In this document: positions 6,037-6,049 of the stretch, one piece after another
How positions within the stretch are numbered: the first letter of the stretch is position 1
Layout of the letters: each line of letters starts with the position of its first letter
Assembly: GCA_004296865.1 (NCBI GenBank)
Contig: SCVQ01000574.1
Location: 1 to 6,049, forward strand
Direction of reading: 5' to 3'
Source: Nitrospirota bacterium
GTDB lineage: Bacteria; Nitrospirota; Nitrospiria; Nitrospirales; Nitrospiraceae
DNA length: 6,049 nucleotides
Translations under genes and position numbers: made by a program
The notes under the pieces: generated by a model
The model's database searches: none
Told to the model about the DNA's origin: nothing
What the model saw: the letters and a program-made list of their open reading frames with translations, nothing else

Positions 6037-6049
6037 AGATCGGAAGAGC
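6037..6049 (+). other. Illumina TruSeq adapter remnant
   Basis: The final 13 bases, AGATCGGAAGAGC, are identical to the universal start of the Illumina TruSeq adapter and sit exactly at the end of the window. This is untrimmed library sequence, not genome. Confidence 0.93.

Overview
The window is a contig end from a GC-rich bacterium. It carries six genes, all on the + strand and tightly packed, that read as one operon: an AMP-forming acetyl-CoA synthetase (acsA), the alpha and beta subunits of a thiamine-diphosphate 2-oxoacid dehydrogenase E1 (pdhA, pdhB), a single-lipoyl E2 acyltransferase (pdhC), a small acyl carrier protein, and a five-helix membrane protein resembling the VIT1/CCC1 family. 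The protein families, high-GC codon use and repeat-laden junctions remind me most of Nitrospira or a related Nitrospirota genome. That is an inference from memory, not a search result, and other GC-rich environmental lineages are possible. The window may be a metagenome-assembled contig.

Layout: positions 1-117 hold no convincing gene. acsA runs 118-1878. After 37 nt, pdhA (1916-2959) starts on GTG. pdhB (2969-3946) follows after 9 nt. A 130-nt AT-rich, repeat-filled gap precedes pdhC (4077-5231). The ACP gene (5228-5500) overlaps the pdhC stop in an ATGA junction, and the VIT-like gene (5519-6004) follows after 18 nt. Positions 6005-6036 are AT-rich and featureless, and 6037-6049 are exactly the 13-base Illumina TruSeq adapter, so the last bases are not genomic.

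How the genes work together: E1 decarboxylates a 2-oxoacid (most likely pyruvate) and passes the acyl group to the lipoyl arm of E2, which transfers it to CoA. AcsA makes the same product, acetyl-CoA, from acetate. The operon therefore gathers two routes to acetyl-CoA. The dihydrolipoamide dehydrogenase (E3) needed to reoxidise the lipoyl arm is not in the window. The ACP is the unexpected member: it has an intact phosphopantetheine serine and is translationally coupled to E2, suggesting either an alternative acyl acceptor or an octanoyl donor for lipoylation.

The most unusual feature is in the DNA itself. Four separate degenerate tandem arrays with a strict or near-strict 7-nt period occur in the window. 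Two end exactly one base before a start codon (pdhA and pdhB), one fills the pdhB-pdhC gap in inverted arms around a hairpin, and one lies inside pdhC where it encodes the interdomain linker. The four have different sequences but the same period. Next to the linker array is a perfect 24-bp palindrome centred on GCGATCGC, an octamer found four times in the window.
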